The position numbers were made by a program, and so were the translations under genes. From Gammaproteobacteria bacterium (lineage in GTDB: Bacteria > Pseudomonadota > Gammaproteobacteria > Poriferisulfidales > Poriferisulfidaceae), in assembly GCA_026713705.1 (NCBI GenBank), contig JAPONY010000093.1, forward strand, positions 1-33,316: a DNA stretch of 33,316 nt. The letters are read 5' to 3'. Under the pieces are notes generated by a model. The model had not been told where the DNA came from, searched no databases, and saw only the letters and a program-made list of their open reading frames with translations. Shown piece after piece: positions 30,427 to 33,316 of this stretch (within the stretch, counting starts at the first letter, position 1; every line of letters begins with the position of its first letter).

Positions 30427-31046
30427 GATGCCGCACCTCCCAGACGTTGCTGCAGAAGGCTCAGCGCCGACCGGGTGATCAGCACATGCTCATAGCGCAA
30501 CAGCGAGACCGGATCCACCGCATTCACCTCGCAGGCGTCGTAGTTCGGCAGGTTGCGCACGGCCAGGTACACGTTCGGCTCCATGCTCTCGATCAGGATC
30601 AGCACGCTGGTCAGACCGAGCCCGTCAAGCTTTTCGCGCGCCAAGCGGGTCTTCGGCTCCGGCAGCTCGAACGACTCCACGACATGCAGGCGTTCCTGAC
30701 GCAAAAGTTCGGAGAAGATCGAACGCATCGCATGGCGATACATCTTCTTGTTCAGTTTGGCGTTGTACGTGCGGTTGCTGGCTGGATGCACCACGCCCCC
30801 ACTGCGCCAGATCGGTGAACGGATACTCCCGGCCCGCGCTCGTCCGGTGCCTTTCTGTCGCCAGGGCTTGGCTCCGCCGCCGCGCACGGCGGCACGGTTC
30901 TTCTGCGCAGAGGTCCCTTGGCGGCCTCGTTGGGCATAGGTCACCACCGCCTGGTGGACCAGCGCCTCGTGAAACGCCACGTCGAAGCATTCGTCCGCAA
31001 CGGTCACGGCAGCTTGGGTATCGCGGGTCTTCAGTTCCATGTCCAT
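30423..31046 (-). CDS. rplD: 50S ribosomal protein L4
   Basis: FHEALVHQAVVTYAQRGRQGTSAQKNRAAVRGGGAKPWRQKGTGRARAGSIRSPIWRSGGVVHP; start refined to 31046 within a longer ORF. Confidence 0.96.
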   Translation of the reverse strand: MDMELKTRDTQAAVTVADECFDVAFHEALVHQAVVTYAQRGRQGTSAQKNRAAVRGGGAKPWRQKGTGRARAGSIRSPIWRSGGVVHPASNRTYNAKLNKKMYRHAMRSIFSELLRQERLHVVESFELPEPKTRLAREKLDGLGLTSVLILIESMEPNVYLAVRNLPNYDACEVNAVDPVSLLRYEHVLITRSALSLLQQRLGGAAS

Positions 31047-31050
31047 GCCC

Positions 31051-31680
31051 TCACCGCGCCGGACGGACGACGACCCGCCCGCCGGTGGCGCCTGGAACGG
31101 CGCCGCGAATCCACAGCAGCTGCTCTTCGCTGCTGACCTGGACGACTTCAAGGTTGCGCTGGGTGACCTGCTTGCCGCCCATGCGCCCGGGCATCTTCTT
31201 GCCCTTGAATACGCGCCCCGGGAACTGGCACTGCCCGGTCGCGCCCATGACCCGGTGCGACAGCGAATTGCCGTGTGAATTGTCCTGGCCGTGGAAATTG
31301 TGGCGCTTGATCGTACCGGCAAAGCCCTTGCCGATGCTGGTGCCGCTGACGTTGACTTTCTGACCGGCCTCGAACAGATCCGCGCCCACCTCGGCGCCGA
31401 CCTCCGGGAGCTCCGTGTCCGCGTCGACTCTAAATTCCTTGAGGCCGCGGGCGGTCTCCAGCCCAATCTTCTTGAGTTCGCCTGCCAACGGGCGACGCAT
31501 GCGCTTCGCCTGTCGGGTGCCGTAACTCAGTTGCACGGCCGAGTAGCCGTCCGACTCTCCGTTCTTGATGCGCACCACCCGGTTGGAGTCGACCGCCACC
31601 AGCGTCACCGGCACGGACTCGCCGCTGTCGCGGAAGAGCCGCGTCATGCCGATCTTGGTTCCGATGATGCCGAGACTCAT
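31051..31680 (-). CDS. rplC: 50S ribosomal protein L3
   Basis: [28 protein letters not shown]...[33 protein letters not shown]. Confidence 0.98.
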   Translation of the reverse strand: MSLGIIGTKIGMTRLFRDSGESVPVTLVAVDSNRVVRIKNGESDGYSAVQLSYGTRQAKRMRRPLAGELKKIGLETARGLKEFRVDADTELPEVGAEVGADLFEAGQKVNVSGTSIGKGFAGTIKRHNFHGQDNSHGNSLSHRVMGATGQCQFPGRVFKGKKMPGRMGGKQVTQRNLEVVQVSSEEQLLWIRGAVPGATGGRVVVRPAR

Positions 31681-31692
31681 GACGTCGTCCCC

Positions 31693-32085
31693 TTACTTGA
31701 GCTGGACGTTGATGCCTGCGGGAAGATCCAACTTCATCAACGCGTCCACCGTCTTCTCGGAAGGGTTGATGATGTCGATCATGCGCTTGTGGGTGCGGAT
31801 CTCGTACTGGTCGCGCGCATCCTTGTCGACGTGCGGGGAAATCAGTACGGTGAACAGTTCCCGGCGGGTCGGCAGTGGAATGGGGCCGTGCACCTGGGCA
31901 CCAGTGCGCCGTGCCGTCTCGACGATCTCGCGCGCCGACTGGTCCACCAGCCGATGATCGAACGCTTTCAATCGAAGCCGCAGGCTGCTGTAGCGGCCTT
32001 TGCCTTTCTTCGGTACGGCCGCGACCGCTTCGGATACCGCAGTCTCCGGTTTCGGTTGGCGGGCTTTTTTCTTTGGTGCGGCCAT
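31693..32085 (-). CDS. rpsJ: 30S ribosomal protein S10 with N-terminal extension
   Basis: Core [67 protein letters not shown]. Confidence 0.97.
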   Translation of the reverse strand: MAAPKKKARQPKPETAVSEAVAAVPKKGKGRYSSLRLRLKAFDHRLVDQSAREIVETARRTGAQVHGPIPLPTRRELFTVLISPHVDKDARDQYEIRTHKRMIDIINPSEKTVDALMKLDLPAGINVQLK

Positions 32086-32124
32086 GATTTGATTCGGTCT
32101 GCGGTTGTTTGGAATAGATCGGCG

Positions 32125-33315
<1,191 letters not shown>

Positions 33316-33316
33316 C

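Overview
The window looks like a GC-rich gammaproteobacterial chromosome segment, judging from gene content and order. The minus strand carries two housekeeping blocks. (i) maf <- rsfS <- nadD <- recJ at the left, plus lnt <- corC <- ybeY <- phoH-like <- miaB, then ssb and a YajR-like MFS transporter. (ii) A very compact ribosomal/tuf super-operon read right to left: tuf, S10-L3-L4-L23-L2-S19-L22-S3-L16-L29-S17-L14-L24-L5-S14-S8-L6-L18-S5-L30-L15-secY-L36-S13-S11-S4-rpoA-L17. uvrA lies on the plus strand between these blocks. Accessory islands are: a HigBA toxin-antitoxin pair next to recJ; a translationally coupled three-gene plus-strand cassette of archaeal-type C1-cofactor genes (DUF6513 pterin-binding protein, DUF447 protein, MfnB-like synthase); a solo Abi_C/HEPN-like putative abortive-infection protein between the MFS gene and uvrA; and a second RelE-type toxin/antitoxin pair between uvrA and rplQ. 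The most notable observations are the C1-cofactor cassette, an unusual S4 sequence in which the PGQHG motif is replaced by a Gly/Arg-rich insertion, low-complexity extensions on S10, L23 and L17, a probable leaderless higBA promoter with a palindromic operator, and a HEPN-like RX4H motif in the Abi protein. I saw no rRNA, tRNA, CRISPR or transposase. All family calls come from reading the sequence; no database search was run.
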